From: Bacillota bacterium
GTDB lineage: Bacteria > Bacillota > Sulfobacillia > JAJYWN01 > JAJZPE01
Length of the DNA: 64,000 bases
Direction: 5' to 3'
Assembly: GCA_021787335.1 (NCBI GenBank)
Contig: JAJYMC010000033.1
Coordinates: 62,001 to 126,000, forward strand
The position numbers were made by a program, and so were the translations under genes. Positions 54,294-63,774 of the stretch are shown piece after piece; the stretch's first letter is position 1; each line of letters starts with the position of its first letter. Below the pieces are notes generated by a model, which saw only the letters and a program-made list of their open reading frames with translations, was not told where the DNA came from and searched no databases.

Positions 54294-55007
54294 CTACGAC
54301 TCGGGCTCCCTGGGCGGCGTGTCCGGGCCGGTCGGGGCGGCCGTCCGGCGGGCCACGGTCTTAGCAATATGCCGGCGGATGACGCCGTACACAAAGCCGT
54401 AGTTGGCCCCGGTCATCTTGGCGATCTCAGCCATACTCTTCCCCTCGTCGAAGAGCTTACGGAAGGTTTCGCTCTTGTTGCCGTCGCGCGAGCGGCGGGC
54501 CCGCCGTCCGGGCTTGCGCCCGCGGCGGCCTCCCCTGCCTCGCCCGGGCTTGGCCGGCTGCGCCTCGGCCCCCACCGCTTTGGCCCGCGCCGCCCGCGAC
54601 GGCCCGAGCCGTTGCTTGTCGGCCGGGACCACACACGTCCCCGAAGCCCTGGCGACGAGGACGGGGATGGCCAGCACCTCGGCGGCGCTGTCGCTTATGT
54701 CCGGGCGCGGGGTGATGACCTTCCAGGCCTCGAACTCCATCTTCCGAGAGGTCCGCCCTTCGCCGGTGATGTGCCCGCTGGCTTCAAGGTAGTCCCCGGC
54801 GTGAACTGGGGCCACGAACTCAACCATGTCATAGGCGACGAACAATCCCTCGTCGCCGTCCCGGCGGATGAGGAGTTCCGTCGCCACGTCCCCAAAGAGA
54901 CCCATGACGAAGGCCCCCGCGACGAGCCCCCCACCGTAATGAGCATCAGCCTCGCTGACCCTCAGTCGGACCGTTGACCTTCGCGCTCTGGCCGGCAAGT
55001 GCATCAC
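54294..55007 (-). CDS. 3-aminobutyryl-CoA ammonia-lyase (Kal) domain fused to a C-terminal helix-turn-helix-like domain
   Basis: A 237-residue protein. Residues about 10-130 match Kal, a hot-dog-fold ammonia lyase that turns 3-aminobutyryl-CoA into crotonyl-CoA: [28 protein letters not shown] and P-D-I-S-D-S-A-A. Normal Kal enzymes end at about 130 residues near K-D-K-Q-R. Here a very basic R/G/K/P linker (about 150-178) leads to an HTH-like segment, [22 protein letters not shown]. Kce lies five bases downstream; the other lysine-fermentation genes (kamA, kamDE, kdd) are absent. GTG 55007 or ATG 55004 is the start. The DNA-binding role is inferred. Confidence 0.8.
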   Translation of the reverse strand: MMHLPARARRSTVRLRVSEADAHYGGGLVAGAFVMGLFGDVATELLIRRDGDEGLFVAYDMVEFVAPVHAGDYLEASGHITGEGRTSRKMEFEAWKVITPRPDISDSAAEVLAIPVLVARASGTCVVPADKQRLGPSRAARAKAVGAEAQPAKPGRGRGGRRGRKPGRRARRSRDGNKSETFRKLFDEGKSMAEIAKMTGANYGFVYGVIRRHIAKTVARRTAAPTGPDTPPREPES

Positions 55008-55215
55008 CGCTTTCTTGGTGTTCGAAATCAGCCATCAAAGGAGGTATCTCAAAAGGGTTTCTGTTCCAAGGGGCGTTTTTCCTGCCGCGGGGCCGATGGC
55101 GAAGAACCGTTCGACATTGGCAGGATTTCCCACTGGGCCACCGAAAGCGGTCGACCGCCCGGGGCTGGCCCCCCGGAGCCGCGGCCACACGGCCAAGAAA
55201 GGGAGAGGAAAGACC
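55008..55215. other. Divergent intergenic region
   Basis: It separates the kce-kal pair (leftward) from the secreted Ig-like protein gene (rightward). CCTGCC and GGCAGG near 55090-55125 can pair; no convincing riboswitch or promoter was identified. Confidence 0.3.
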
Positions 55216-57120
55216 ATGAGTCAATCCCCAGTCCGATTCCCCGCGACATCGAGGTACGCCAGGCGGGCCGCCGCCGCCCTGTTGGGCCTGGCCCTGCTAT
55301 CTGGGTCCAGCCGGGCCATGGCCGCCCCCGTGGCGGTCAGGACGCGGCCGCCCAGCCTGGCGGCGGCCAGAGTCAGGCCCACCTCCGGCGCGACCGGGGT
55401 CCGCCCCGACGTCCGCCTGGAGTTCGACCTCAGGCCGCAACTCAGCGGACCCGGCGGCCGGGCCATCCGGCGGCGACTGGCGACCCGTGCCTTCAGCGTC
55501 CTCATCGCCGACGAGACGGGTGCCCAGCGAGTCCTGGCCGGACGCGACCCAGCCGTCACCGTTGACGGCGCCGGGCTGGTGACCGTCCGCCCGCCCGAGC
55601 CCCTGCCCCGCTACACATGGCATGTCACGATCCTGCGGCTGCTGCCGGACGACTCCGAGGATGAGGACCAGTGGGCCGAGGTGGCCGGGAACGAAGCGGA
55701 GGAACGGCCGGGGGCGGACTCCCCCTGGCTTCTCAAGACGGTCTTTCGGACGGGATCGGACCTGCACGAACCGACCCAGGTCAGAGTCAGCCAAGCTCCC
55801 ATCGAGGCGGTCGCCGGTCGTGACGTAACCTATCGACTGACCGTCCTCGACGATTACGGCCTGCCCGCCTGGGGGGCTGAGTTCTCCGCGCTGGCGGCCG
55901 AGAGCGGTACGCGGTTGCCGGGCAGCGCCGTCGTTAGGCCGGGGCCGGCGGCCCCCGGTCGGCTCGGACCCGACAAGCAAGGGCAGGTGGTCGTTCTCTG
56001 CGCCGACCCCGAGGCCGAGGCGGTACAGGCCACCGTGAAGATAAGCCACCCCAAATATGGGTTTGCGGCCGAGCGTCGCTGGGAAGTACGTTTCCTTCCC
56101 GCCGCTCCGCGAGACCTGGTTCTGTCGGCCCCCAACCTGAAGGCAGCGGCGGGCGACCGGCTCGAGGTGCGGGGCCGGGTCGCCGATGAGTTCGGAAACG
56201 GCATCCCGGCGCAGGCGGTGTCCGTGGAGGCGTGGGGGTCGGCTTTCGGGGCCTGGCGAGCCATCGGCCGGCCCGCTCAAACCGGCGACGACGGGCGTTT
56301 CTCCTTCAGCCTCACGTCGCCCGCGCCCCAGTATGTCCAGATACGAGCCAGCCTGGCCGCGGGTCCCGCGGCGACCCTCGGCGAGGCCCTCCGCTTCGAG
56401 CCCGGACCGGACCCGACGACGGGCCGCGGCACGGCGGAATCAACCCTCACCCGCGCACTGGCCGCTGATGTCCCCGGCGACCTTGACTTCCCCGGCCTCC
56501 CGCTGCTGGTCACGCCACCGACCGCGGTAACGGCGGCGCCCGGCGCTTTCGCCCCGGGCGCGACGGTCGTCGTCTCCTTGGTCGATAACCTTGGGTCCTG
56601 GGACCCATGGTCGGGTCCGTTGCCGTCCACCGCGACCACCCGGGCCATCGGCCGAGGCACGGCGGCGGCCGACGGCAGCCTGGCCCTGGCCACCGAGATC
56701 ACCTTCGCCCCCGGAGACCTGGTCTCGGTGGAAGTGGCGCCGGTCGTCGTCGCCCCAGACCCGCCGCCACCGCCACCACCGCCCCCGCCGTCGCCCCAAC
56801 CATTGCAGGAGCTATCGGGCCGCGCCGCCAATGGACGGGCTTACGTGGCGCAAGTCCTGCCCCCGGGCTCTTACTCCGTGCGTCTGCAAGAGGACTCCCC
56901 GAGCGGCCCAGAACGCTTCGCGGTCTTCTATTACCGGCTCATTCCCCACAATGGCTGGACGGAGGGCGTGCTGATGAGTCTCCTCGAGACCGGGCAGGTC
57001 AGTGAGGTCAACGGGTCGACCTGCGCCTTCACCCTCAACGAAACCCAAACAGTGAGCTTCATGATCGAGGCCCCGGGGCCGACCTTCAACTATACTATCC
57101 AGATCTTCACCGCTCCGTAA
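55216..57120 (+). CDS. Secreted Ig-like repeat protein with proline-rich linker
   Basis: A 634-residue exported protein on the opposite strand to its neighbours. It has a signal peptide (A-A-A-A-L-L-G-L-A-L-L, cleavage near A-M-A-A), a Big_5-like N-terminal domain (V-R-P-T-S-G-A-T-G-V-R-P-D-V, about 45-160), one or two Ig-like domains (V-T-Y-R-L-T-V-L-D-D-Y-G-L-P-A near 210; L-E-V-R-G-R-V-A-D-E-F-G-N-G near 330), a run of ten or more prolines near 520 and a C-terminal beta domain. A surface or S-layer associated role is inferred. ATG 55216 has AGAGGAA upstream; the in-frame extension to 55015 is rejected. Confidence 0.75.
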   Translation: MSQSPVRFPATSRYARRAAAALLGLALLSGSSRAMAAPVAVRTRPPSLAAARVRPTSGATGVRPDVRLEFDLRPQLSGPGGRAIRRRLATRAFSVLIADETGAQRVLAGRDPAVTVDGAGLVTVRPPEPLPRYTWHVTILRLLPDDSEDEDQWAEVAGNEAEERPGADSPWLLKTVFRTGSDLHEPTQVRVSQAPIEAVAGRDVTYRLTVLDDYGLPAWGAEFSALAAESGTRLPGSAVVRPGPAAPGRLGPDKQGQVVVLCADPEAEAVQATVKISHPKYGFAAERRWEVRFLPAAPRDLVLSAPNLKAAAGDRLEVRGRVADEFGNGIPAQAVSVEAWGSAFGAWRAIGRPAQTGDDGRFSFSLTSPAPQYVQIRASLAAGPAATLGEALRFEPGPDPTTGRGTAESTLTRALAADVPGDLDFPGLPLLVTPPTAVTAAPGAFAPGATVVVSLVDNLGSWDPWSGPLPSTATTRAIGRGTAAADGSLALATEITFAPGDLVSVEVAPVVVAPDPPPPPPPPPPSPQPLQELSGRAANGRAYVAQVLPPGSYSVRLQEDSPSGPERFAVFYYRLIPHNGWTEGVLMSLLETGQVSEVNGSTCAFTLNETQTVSFMIEAPGPTFNYTIQIFTAP

Positions 57121-57202
57121 CCGCCTGGCGCAAGGCGTTCCCCATGACGTCCCGAAGCGAGGCGGACCGCCGGCTGGTCATCAAGGACCAAGACCCGCGC
57201 CA

Positions 57203-60200
57203 TCAGCGGCCACCCGCCCCAGACCTGATTTCTTCGAGCAGGCGGTCGAGCCCGGTCTGGGAAGCGGCGTCCGTCTCACCTGCCGGAGGAGTCTCGGGAA
57301 TCCCCGGTTGGACCTGGGCCCCGAGGTCAGTCCCCGCCACCGGCTCAAAGGACAAAGTGTATTCGGTGAATCCGTATTCGTCCGCGCTGGCCACGACCTG
57401 CAGGGTCACCCCATCACCGGCGGGGTCGACCGGGATGCTCAGGCGCCCGTTCCTGATCTCGTAAGTACGGCCATTGACGATGGCCAGGCCGGCCATGAGT
57501 TCACCCGTAGCGGGGTCCCGCAGCCGAAGGTTGATCTCGCTCGGCCGGCCGGGCGTGACCCGCCGCTCCAGGGCGTCGAGTTCCAGCACCGGCAGGCCCT
57601 TGGAGAAGAAGACCGGCAGGAGAGCCAATGTCTGCTGGCTCTTGACGTCGCGGACAGCCAGATAGCCGTAGTACTCACCGGATATATCGGGGACGCTGGC
57701 CCGGACGGTGGCGGTCCAATCGGCGCCGTCACTTCTGGTCGCACCCTGGTCGCTTGACGTCATCTGGTTGGCGTCGGGCACTTCCGCGACCTGGAGGTCG
57801 AAATTGGAGGCCCCGAGGCCGCCGTAGGCCTCGACGTAGACGACGTACTGGCCGGGCGGCGGGTTCGCCGCCTCGATGGCTTCGTCGCTGACGCCTGGTC
57901 GGGCCGAATGGCCGAACTCGACCCAGTCCTTCTTGGCCTCGTCGTAGTGGTAGAGGTAGAGGTCCAGGTCCGTCCCGGGGACGGAGGGGTTACCGGCGGA
58001 CACGCGCAGCAGGGCCGTCCCAGAGGGCACCTCCGGAAGAGTCTTGGAGTAACTCTGGTGTTCCTTGATGTAGGCCCGCTCGTTGATTATGTCGTTGTAG
58101 CTGCGGCTGAGACCATAGCCCAGGAACCTGAAGGTCCCCTGCACGCCGTGATCGGTGATCGTGAAGTCCTGGCTGACTTGCGAGGCCGGCCCGGCGTCGA
58201 CGTTGGTCCGCCAGTTGTCCGGGCTTATCTCGAAGCCGCTCAACTGGGCGTCCAACGAGAAGACGGTGGTGTCCCGTCCGAACTCCGAGAGCATCGGCGA
58301 GCTGTAGACGACGACCTCCCACACGCCCGACTGCGGGTCGCTGATGAGCTGCTCGACCTGGGCCGGCGCGGCCTGGGCCGGCGTCGAGGCGCCGGTCTCC
58401 CCCGACGTCCCGCTGCCAGTCTGGCCAGTGGTCTGCTGCGGCCCGGTCGTCGCCCCCGTGCCCAGGGTGCCCTGGGCCGCCAGTTCGTTGGCGCCCAAGC
58501 CGACGAAGTCGGTCCGGGTCAGCTCCCAGCCGTCGGGCCGGTTGATCTGCATCCAGGCGCGGCCGAGATAGCCCTGGCGTTGGTCGGATGGGATGGATAA
58601 CGTCAGCCGCAACGCCGTGGCGCCGTCGGGCACCTGCAGGAAATAACGCTTGTAGTGCGCCGCCTCGGCCGTCCCGTCGACCCGCAGGCTCCAATCACCG
58701 CCGGCGCCGAACGTGAGCGGGCGGACCACCGTGTTCAGGAACTGCAGGTCATCCGCCCGGCTGGCTTCGCCGTGCCCGTGCAGGAGGGACGAGTAGAGTC
58801 CGGGACGGTCCGGGATGTCATAGCGGAGATAGACCTGGCGCTGCGATTGCGGCGGCAGGGTCAGGCGCAGGTGGTCCGAGTTGACCCACGCCGCGTCGGC
58901 GGCCAGGTTCAGCCGCACTGAGGTGGCCCCGGGGTTCTCCAGAGTGACCCCCACCCCCGCCGGGTCGAAGTCGCGGGCGTAGATGCCGCCGGCCGGCGAC
59001 GGGATGTTCTCGCTGACCCAGGCCAGAACCTTCGGGGAGTCCTCGACCATCTTCTGCAGGTGGCTCCAGGCCGCCGGCAGGTCGATGAGCCCGTGCCCCT
59101 GTTCGACCACCTGGTAATCACCGAGCGAGCGGGCCCCTTCCTCGAGCGCCGATTTGACCTGGCGGGCCGTGACCGACAGCCCGGCCTCAGTCGCCGATTG
59201 CATCAGCAGGGCCGCCGCGCCGGCCGCGTAGGGAGCGGACATGCTGGTCCCCTCACGCAGTTGGTAGCCCGGAGGGTACTCCGACTTCAGCCAGGTCGGT
59301 ACGGTCGAGACGGCCGCGCCGGGCGCGACCAGGTTGGGGGCCAGCGACCCGTCACGCCTGGGCCCGATGGCGCTGTAATACGGGATGCCCTCATGAGGGA
59401 CGTCCAGGTTGTAGAGATGCTTCCACATGGCCGGGGAGAAGTAGGCCCCCACGGTCAGGGCCTCGTTGGCGTCGCCCGGCGTGAGGGCGCTGGAGACGCC
59501 CGGTCCCTCGTTGCCCGCGGCGATGGCCACCAGCAGGTCGTATTTCAGACTCAACTCGGCGATGAGCTGCGACTGGGCGCTGTCGGCCGAGCTGTTGTCG
59601 TTGACCGTGGCCAGGCTTAGGCAGACCACGTTGGCCCCGTGGTCGGCGGCGTAGGTCAGGGCCCGCGCGATGCTGTCCCACGAGCCGTCGCCGGCCGAGT
59701 CGAGGACCTTGAGGGCCATCAGTCTGGCCCCGGGGGCCACCCCGACGGCGCCGGCCCGGTACAGGCCGGCCGCCGCGGCGATGCCGGCCACGTGAGTGCC
59801 GTGACCGTTGCCGTCGAAGCCCAGGTTGATCTGGCCCCCGTCGCGCCTGATGGTGGTGATGACGAAGGGCAGGCCCTGCCCGTCCGCGCCGCCGAAGCGG
59901 GCATCGGTCGGGTTGAGCGCATATATCTGCAGCGGGGCCTCATCAGCGAAGCTGTAGTCCCGGTTCGTGTCCACGTAGACCGTGTCGTACACCCCGGCCT
60001 TCACCGAGTCGACGACGAGGACCGGGAAATCATCGGTGGTGATGCCGTTGCGGTTGACGTCCTGACCGATCTCGCCGTCGGGGTTGAGGTCGTTCTCGTG
60101 GAAGAGGCCGTAGTGGTACCGGCCGCTCTTCGAGACGATTCGGCCGACGGCCACGGTGCCGAAGGGGGTGGTGATGTTCCCCCGCGAGGCCGAGGCATAA

Positions 60201-60847
60201 CTCGAGGTGTTGACGTCACCTTCACCCGTGAAGTCCTGCCAGTCGATTATCTTCTGCTGCCAGGTGGAGGTCATGGCCAGGTCGGGGTGGGTCGGGTCGA
60301 TGCCCGTGTCGACGATGGCGATGGTCACCCCGCGCCCGTCCGCGCCGGTGAGGTCGCGCAGCTCGGGGGCCTTGATGGCGTCGTTGTTGTCGCCAAGGCT
60401 CTGACGGACCGTGGCCACGGCCAGGTCGCCGAGGGTCTCGGCGGGCCGCACGCCATCGGACGGGCTCGGCGCGGTCAGGGCGACCTTGGTGTCCGGGCTG
60501 AGGGCGCGGACGCCGTCCAGAGAGGCGGCGCGGGCCAGCTCGTGGACGGGCATGGACATAGCCAGGTAATCGCCACCGGCGGGGGCGCTCAGGACCTTGC
60601 CCCCGAGCCGCTCGAGTTGGCGGACCAGCGTCCCGGACCGACCCGGGGCGGGGACGACCATGACGTCCAGGGACGACCGCCCCTCGGCCGTGGCCTTGAC
60701 GATGGCCGCGCGAAGCTCAGGCGTCAGCCGGGCCGTTGCCGCCGGGGTCGAGGCCGCGGGGGCCGCGGCCAACGATCCCGTCCGCGTGACGGGCGCGACC
60801 GCCCCGGCCATCAGCATGGCCAGCGCCAGGAGGACGATGACTTTCAT
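57203..60847 (-). CDS. Secreted subtilisin-like serine protease (S8) with long C-terminal region
   Basis: A protein of 1214 residues: signal peptide, a propeptide-like N-terminal region (about 40-130), a large S8 catalytic domain and C-terminal beta domains. The triad is complete: D in V-D-T-G-I-D-P-T-H-P-D, H in G-H-G-T-H-V-A-G-I-A, and S in G-T-S-M-S-A-P-Y-A. A PPC-like domain near residue 950 (L-D-L-Y-L-Y-H-Y) is typical of secreted proteases; a Q/T/G-rich spacer lies near 800. ATG 60847 has AGAGG seven bases upstream. It follows the SLH protein by 22 bases, so the two are probably made together and act at the cell surface. Confidence 0.92.
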   Translation of the reverse strand: MKVIVLLALAMLMAGAVAPVTRTGSLAAAPAASTPAATARLTPELRAAIVKATAEGRSSLDVMVVPAPGRSGTLVRQLERLGGKVLSAPAGGDYLAMSMPVHELARAASLDGVRALSPDTKVALTAPSPSDGVRPAETLGDLAVATVRQSLGDNNDAIKAPELRDLTGADGRGVTIAIVDTGIDPTHPDLAMTSTWQQKIIDWQDFTGEGDVNTSSYASASRGNITTPFGTVAVGRIVSKSGRYHYGLFHENDLNPDGEIGQDVNRNGITTDDFPVLVVDSVKAGVYDTVYVDTNRDYSFADEAPLQIYALNPTDARFGGADGQGLPFVITTIRRDGGQINLGFDGNGHGTHVAGIAAAAGLYRAGAVGVAPGARLMALKVLDSAGDGSWDSIARALTYAADHGANVVCLSLATVNDNSSADSAQSQLIAELSLKYDLLVAIAAGNEGPGVSSALTPGDANEALTVGAYFSPAMWKHLYNLDVPHEGIPYYSAIGPRRDGSLAPNLVAPGAAVSTVPTWLKSEYPPGYQLREGTSMSAPYAAGAAALLMQSATEAGLSVTARQVKSALEEGARSLGDYQVVEQGHGLIDLPAAWSHLQKMVEDSPKVLAWVSENIPSPAGGIYARDFDPAGVGVTLENPGATSVRLNLAADAAWVNSDHLRLTLPPQSQRQVYLRYDIPDRPGLYSSLLHGHGEASRADDLQFLNTVVRPLTFGAGGDWSLRVDGTAEAAHYKRYFLQVPDGATALRLTLSIPSDQRQGYLGRAWMQINRPDGWELTRTDFVGLGANELAAQGTLGTGATTGPQQTTGQTGSGTSGETGASTPAQAAPAQVEQLISDPQSGVWEVVVYSSPMLSEFGRDTTVFSLDAQLSGFEISPDNWRTNVDAGPASQVSQDFTITDHGVQGTFRFLGYGLSRSYNDIINERAYIKEHQSYSKTLPEVPSGTALLRVSAGNPSVPGTDLDLYLYHYDEAKKDWVEFGHSARPGVSDEAIEAANPPPGQYVVYVEAYGGLGASNFDLQVAEVPDANQMTSSDQGATRSDGADWTATVRASVPDISGEYYGYLAVRDVKSQQTLALLPVFFSKGLPVLELDALERRVTPGRPSEINLRLRDPATGELMAGLAIVNGRTYEIRNGRLSIPVDPAGDGVTLQVVASADEYGFTEYTLSFEPVAGTDLGAQVQPGIPETPPAGETDAASQTGLDRLLEEIRSGAGGR

Positions 60848-60869
60848 TTGACGGCCTCTGGTCATGTCC

Positions 60870-62201
60870 TCACCGCCTCTCCGCGGACACGTAGGTCAAT
60901 GGGCCGCCCGGCTGGTCGGCGGCCAGGTCGAGGACGTCCCCCGGTTTCAGGTCGGTCAGACCGGCCCGCTTGCCGTCGAGGAAGACGGCCGTCGTCGGGA
61001 GGATGTCGTAGCTCCGTCGGTCGGTCCCCCCGCCGGTCTTAACATCGACCACCAGCGTCTTGTGGGCCACGTCATAGGCCACCAGGACCCCGGAGGCCAT
61101 GACGTTCACGGCGTCGATGGCCCGCACCGCGCCGCTGCCGTCGATGGTCCGGAGGACGGCCACCACCCGGTCACCCGGCTTCAGGCTCGACAGCGGAGCT
61201 TGATGGCCGTTGCGGTAGATCGAGGCGTCGGGGCGCACGGCGAGGCTCGCGCCATCCACGGCGACGGACCCGGCCGAGGCCGAGACGTCCGAGAGGCTAC
61301 CCTTCACCGTGGTCAGGTAGGCGGCGATGAAGGTCGGCCGGCCCGTCGAGTCGAGGGAGACCATGGTCTCGTCGAAGAAGCCCAGGTCGCCCAGGGTGGC
61401 GGGACGCCCGTTGCGGTACACCCGGGTGTCGCCATGAACCACCACACGGCGGGACCCCGTGGGCGTATCTATGTTCAGAGCCCCATCGACGAGTTCGACG
61501 GACTGGACGACCCCGCTCAGATCATACAGGCGGCCCATCGAGGCGAGCATCCGGGCCACCAGGACGGCGGCCTGGGACCGTGTCGTCTGGGCCAGCGGTT
61601 GGAAGGTGCCGTCCGGATAGCCCTTGATGATCCCGGTCTTCTGGGCCAGGATGGCATAGCCGATGGCCCAGTCGCCGATGGACGACTGGTCCGGGTAGAC
61701 CCCCTTGGTCACCGGGGTGCTCTGGGCGAGCTTCTCCCACCCGAGGGCGCGGAGAATCATCGCCGTCATCTCCGACCGCGAGATCTCGGCGTCGGGCCGG
61801 AAGGTGCCATCAAGATAGCCGTTGACGATTCCCAGCTCGTAGGCGACTTCGATGTAGGTACGGTCCGGGTCGTCCATGGCGACGTCGCTGAAGGTCGACG
61901 GCTCCTGGCTCAGCGCGGACACCTCATCCTGGTGGTCGAGTCCGATGACCAGCATCTTGGCCAGGTCCGCCCGGTTGATGGGTACGTCGGGGACGAAGCC
62001 GTCGCCATCGAGGGCCTCGACAATGCCCTTGGATGCCAGCAGTTCGATCTCGAACCGCGCCCAGTGGCCGTCGATGTCCGAGAAGGCCGCCGGAGGGCCG
62101 GCCACCTTCGCCGCCGCGGTCGCCGGCGCCACGGCCAGCGTCGCCAGTATGGCCAGGGCGGTCACAAGCGCCGTCAACTTGGCTCGTCGTCCATTCTTCA
62201 T
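60870..62201 (-). CDS. S-layer homology (SLH) domain surface protein
   Basis: A 443-residue exported protein. After the signal peptide (L-T-A-L-V-T-A-L-A-I-L-A) come three SLH domains (about 35-85, 95-150, 160-210; e.g. F-S-D-I-D-G-H-W-A and G-Y-L-D-G-T-F-R-P), which bind pyruvylated secondary wall polymer. The C-terminal half (about 220-440) has repeated beta units of the type R-N-G-x-x-A-x-L-x-D-L, often seen in clostridial SLH proteins. CsaB at 11.4-12.5 kb would make its ligand. ATG 62201 begins the signal peptide; GAGGTG lies upstream. The frame to 62312 is not needed. Confidence 0.9.
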   Translation of the reverse strand: MKNGRRAKLTALVTALAILATLAVAPATAAAKVAGPPAAFSDIDGHWARFEIELLASKGIVEALDGDGFVPDVPINRADLAKMLVIGLDHQDEVSALSQEPSTFSDVAMDDPDRTYIEVAYELGIVNGYLDGTFRPDAEISRSEMTAMILRALGWEKLAQSTPVTKGVYPDQSSIGDWAIGYAILAQKTGIIKGYPDGTFQPLAQTTRSQAAVLVARMLASMGRLYDLSGVVQSVELVDGALNIDTPTGSRRVVVHGDTRVYRNGRPATLGDLGFFDETMVSLDSTGRPTFIAAYLTTVKGSLSDVSASAGSVAVDGASLAVRPDASIYRNGHQAPLSSLKPGDRVVAVLRTIDGSGAVRAIDAVNVMASGVLVAYDVAHKTLVVDVKTGGGTDRRSYDILPTTAVFLDGKRAGLTDLKPGDVLDLAADQPGGPLTYVSAERR

Positions 62202-62348
62202 CCTGCTCAAGCACCTCGGATCCAGGGACCGCCTACGTGCGCCCTTGTTCAGACGGGTCTTCAAAAAGAAAACATTCGAGGGGATGGCCTTCATCCCTGC
62301 CTCGAAGGTCAAGATTTCCGATATCTGGAACCACTCGCCGCATCCATC

Positions 62349-63674
62349 TCAGCCGCCGCCCTTCGGGTGGAACAGGGCCAGCAGGTCATACCAGAAAAGT
62401 TGCTGGCTCACGGTGCCGTCGCTCTGAATCTCGTTGTTCGTCGTTACCACCACGACACTGCCATCCCCGACCGCGTGGAGGTCGACCTTGGCCGGCAGCC
62501 GCACGCGGCTCTCTGGTCGTCCCTGCCGGTCGAAGACGACCAGCGTATGCTCCTCCACGGTCTCCCGGCCGACCCGGTAGCTCTCCGTGTAGTTGACCTC
62601 GACCTCGAGCGAATCGGAGCGGACCCAGGCCGAGCGGATGAGGCTACGGCGGCCATCTGGCGGATTGAAGTATGACCGCCACACGACCGCTCCGTCCTCG
62701 ACCCGGAACAGGGCGATGCCGCCCCGGGTGCCGAAGTCATAGAGGACGAGGTAACGGCCGTCCGACGAGAAGACCAGTTTGTCCGTACCGCCCGCGTCGA
62801 TGGAATGCCGCCATTTCAACGTCCCGTCGGGCTTGAAGAGGTTCAGGCGGTCGACCCCGTCGTTGGTGGTCACGGCCAGGTAACGGCCGTCCGGGGAGAC
62901 CCGGATCTCGCCCGGGTCGGTGACCTTCCCGGCGAACTCATGGTATTCGCCCTGGCTGTCGGCGACGATGATCCGGTCTCCATCAAGGATGTACAGGTAT
63001 GCCCCATCATCAGTGAAGCGGATGGTGACCCGGTCCGATACCGGGATGTGGGCGACCTCCTGGCCTCCGGCGGTTAGAAGTTCTAGGTAATGGTTGCTGT
63101 CGTTGAGGATGGCCAGCCGCGACCCGTCCGGCGAGGCGACCGGGGTGATGCTGCCGCTGACCGGCCGAGGCGACCAGAGCCCCTTGCCGTCCTTGTCGAA
63201 CAGGTAGAAGAGGCCCTTGTCATAGTAATCGAGGACGACGGCCCCGATGAGCTGCCCCCCGGCCAGCGAGAACGCCCGACCGTAGCGGTAGACGCCGTCC
63301 TCGAAGCGGCGCTCCCACAGCACCTTGCCGTTGCGGTCCAGCACCTGGAACCCGGGAACGCTGCGCCGCACCTCTTTATAGGTGATGTTGGCGATGACGT
63401 AATCGCCCGCGGGGGACACCGAGGCCAAGATAGCGTCGCCATACGAGGCCGTCCAGACCGGCTTGACGTTCGCCTCGGCGACCGCCGCCGCGTTGACCTC
63501 GCCCATCGACGGAAGCGTCCCCACCTGGGGGCCGACCGGCAGGCCGAGCCCGGCCGGCAGCCGGCGGCCGTTCTGGCTGCACGAGAAGACGATGACCATG
63601 GCCAGAAAGAGGACGAAGGTCAAGGCGGCCCACAACGCGCTGCGACGCGACCCGCGGCTCCCGAACACGGTCAT
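62349..63674 (-). CDS. Membrane-anchored beta-propeller protein of unknown function
   Basis: A 441-residue protein with a basic start, one membrane anchor (A-L-T-F-V-L-F-L-A-M-V-I-V-F) and about six or seven WD/PQQ-like repeats (S-P-A-G-D-Y-V-I-A, S-P-D-G-S-R-L-A-I, S-P-D-G-R-Y-L-A-V, S-S-D-G-R-Y-L-V-L). A cysteine lies just after the hydrophobic stretch (F-S-C-S), so a lipoprotein is possible but the lipobox is poor. Function unknown. ATG 63674 has GAGGGGG upstream. It precedes the SLH and subtilase genes in the same direction. Confidence 0.75.
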   Translation of the reverse strand: MTVFGSRGSRRSALWAALTFVLFLAMVIVFSCSQNGRRLPAGLGLPVGPQVGTLPSMGEVNAAAVAEANVKPVWTASYGDAILASVSPAGDYVIANITYKEVRRSVPGFQVLDRNGKVLWERRFEDGVYRYGRAFSLAGGQLIGAVVLDYYDKGLFYLFDKDGKGLWSPRPVSGSITPVASPDGSRLAILNDSNHYLELLTAGGQEVAHIPVSDRVTIRFTDDGAYLYILDGDRIIVADSQGEYHEFAGKVTDPGEIRVSPDGRYLAVTTNDGVDRLNLFKPDGTLKWRHSIDAGGTDKLVFSSDGRYLVLYDFGTRGGIALFRVEDGAVVWRSYFNPPDGRRSLIRSAWVRSDSLEVEVNYTESYRVGRETVEEHTLVVFDRQGRPESRVRLPAKVDLHAVGDGSVVVVTTNNEIQSDGTVSQQLFWYDLLALFHPKGGG

Positions 63675-63721
63675 CGCCCCCTCGCCGTCCGCTTTACTAT
63701 CCTAAAGAATGGAAATCACGT

Positions 63722-63757
63722 TGGAGACAAGAAATGGGCCCCCCTGAAGGGCCCATT
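63722..63757 (-). terminator. Terminator of the gene at the right edge
   Basis: AATGGGCCC and GGGCCCATT pair; the minus strand continues TCTTGTCTCC. It separates the partial gene from the beta-propeller gene. Confidence 0.7.
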
Positions 63758-63774
63758 GCGGTGAAGGCCGGCGG

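Noticed and set aside
55015-55215. N-terminal extension of the secreted Ig-like protein
   Set aside because: The extension lies before a clear SD and signal peptide beginning at 55216 and has no signal-like features itself.
60864-62675. Plus-strand open frame of 603 codons
   Set aside because: Antisense shadow of the SLH and beta-propeller genes; the minus-strand frames contain clear SLH domains and signal peptides.
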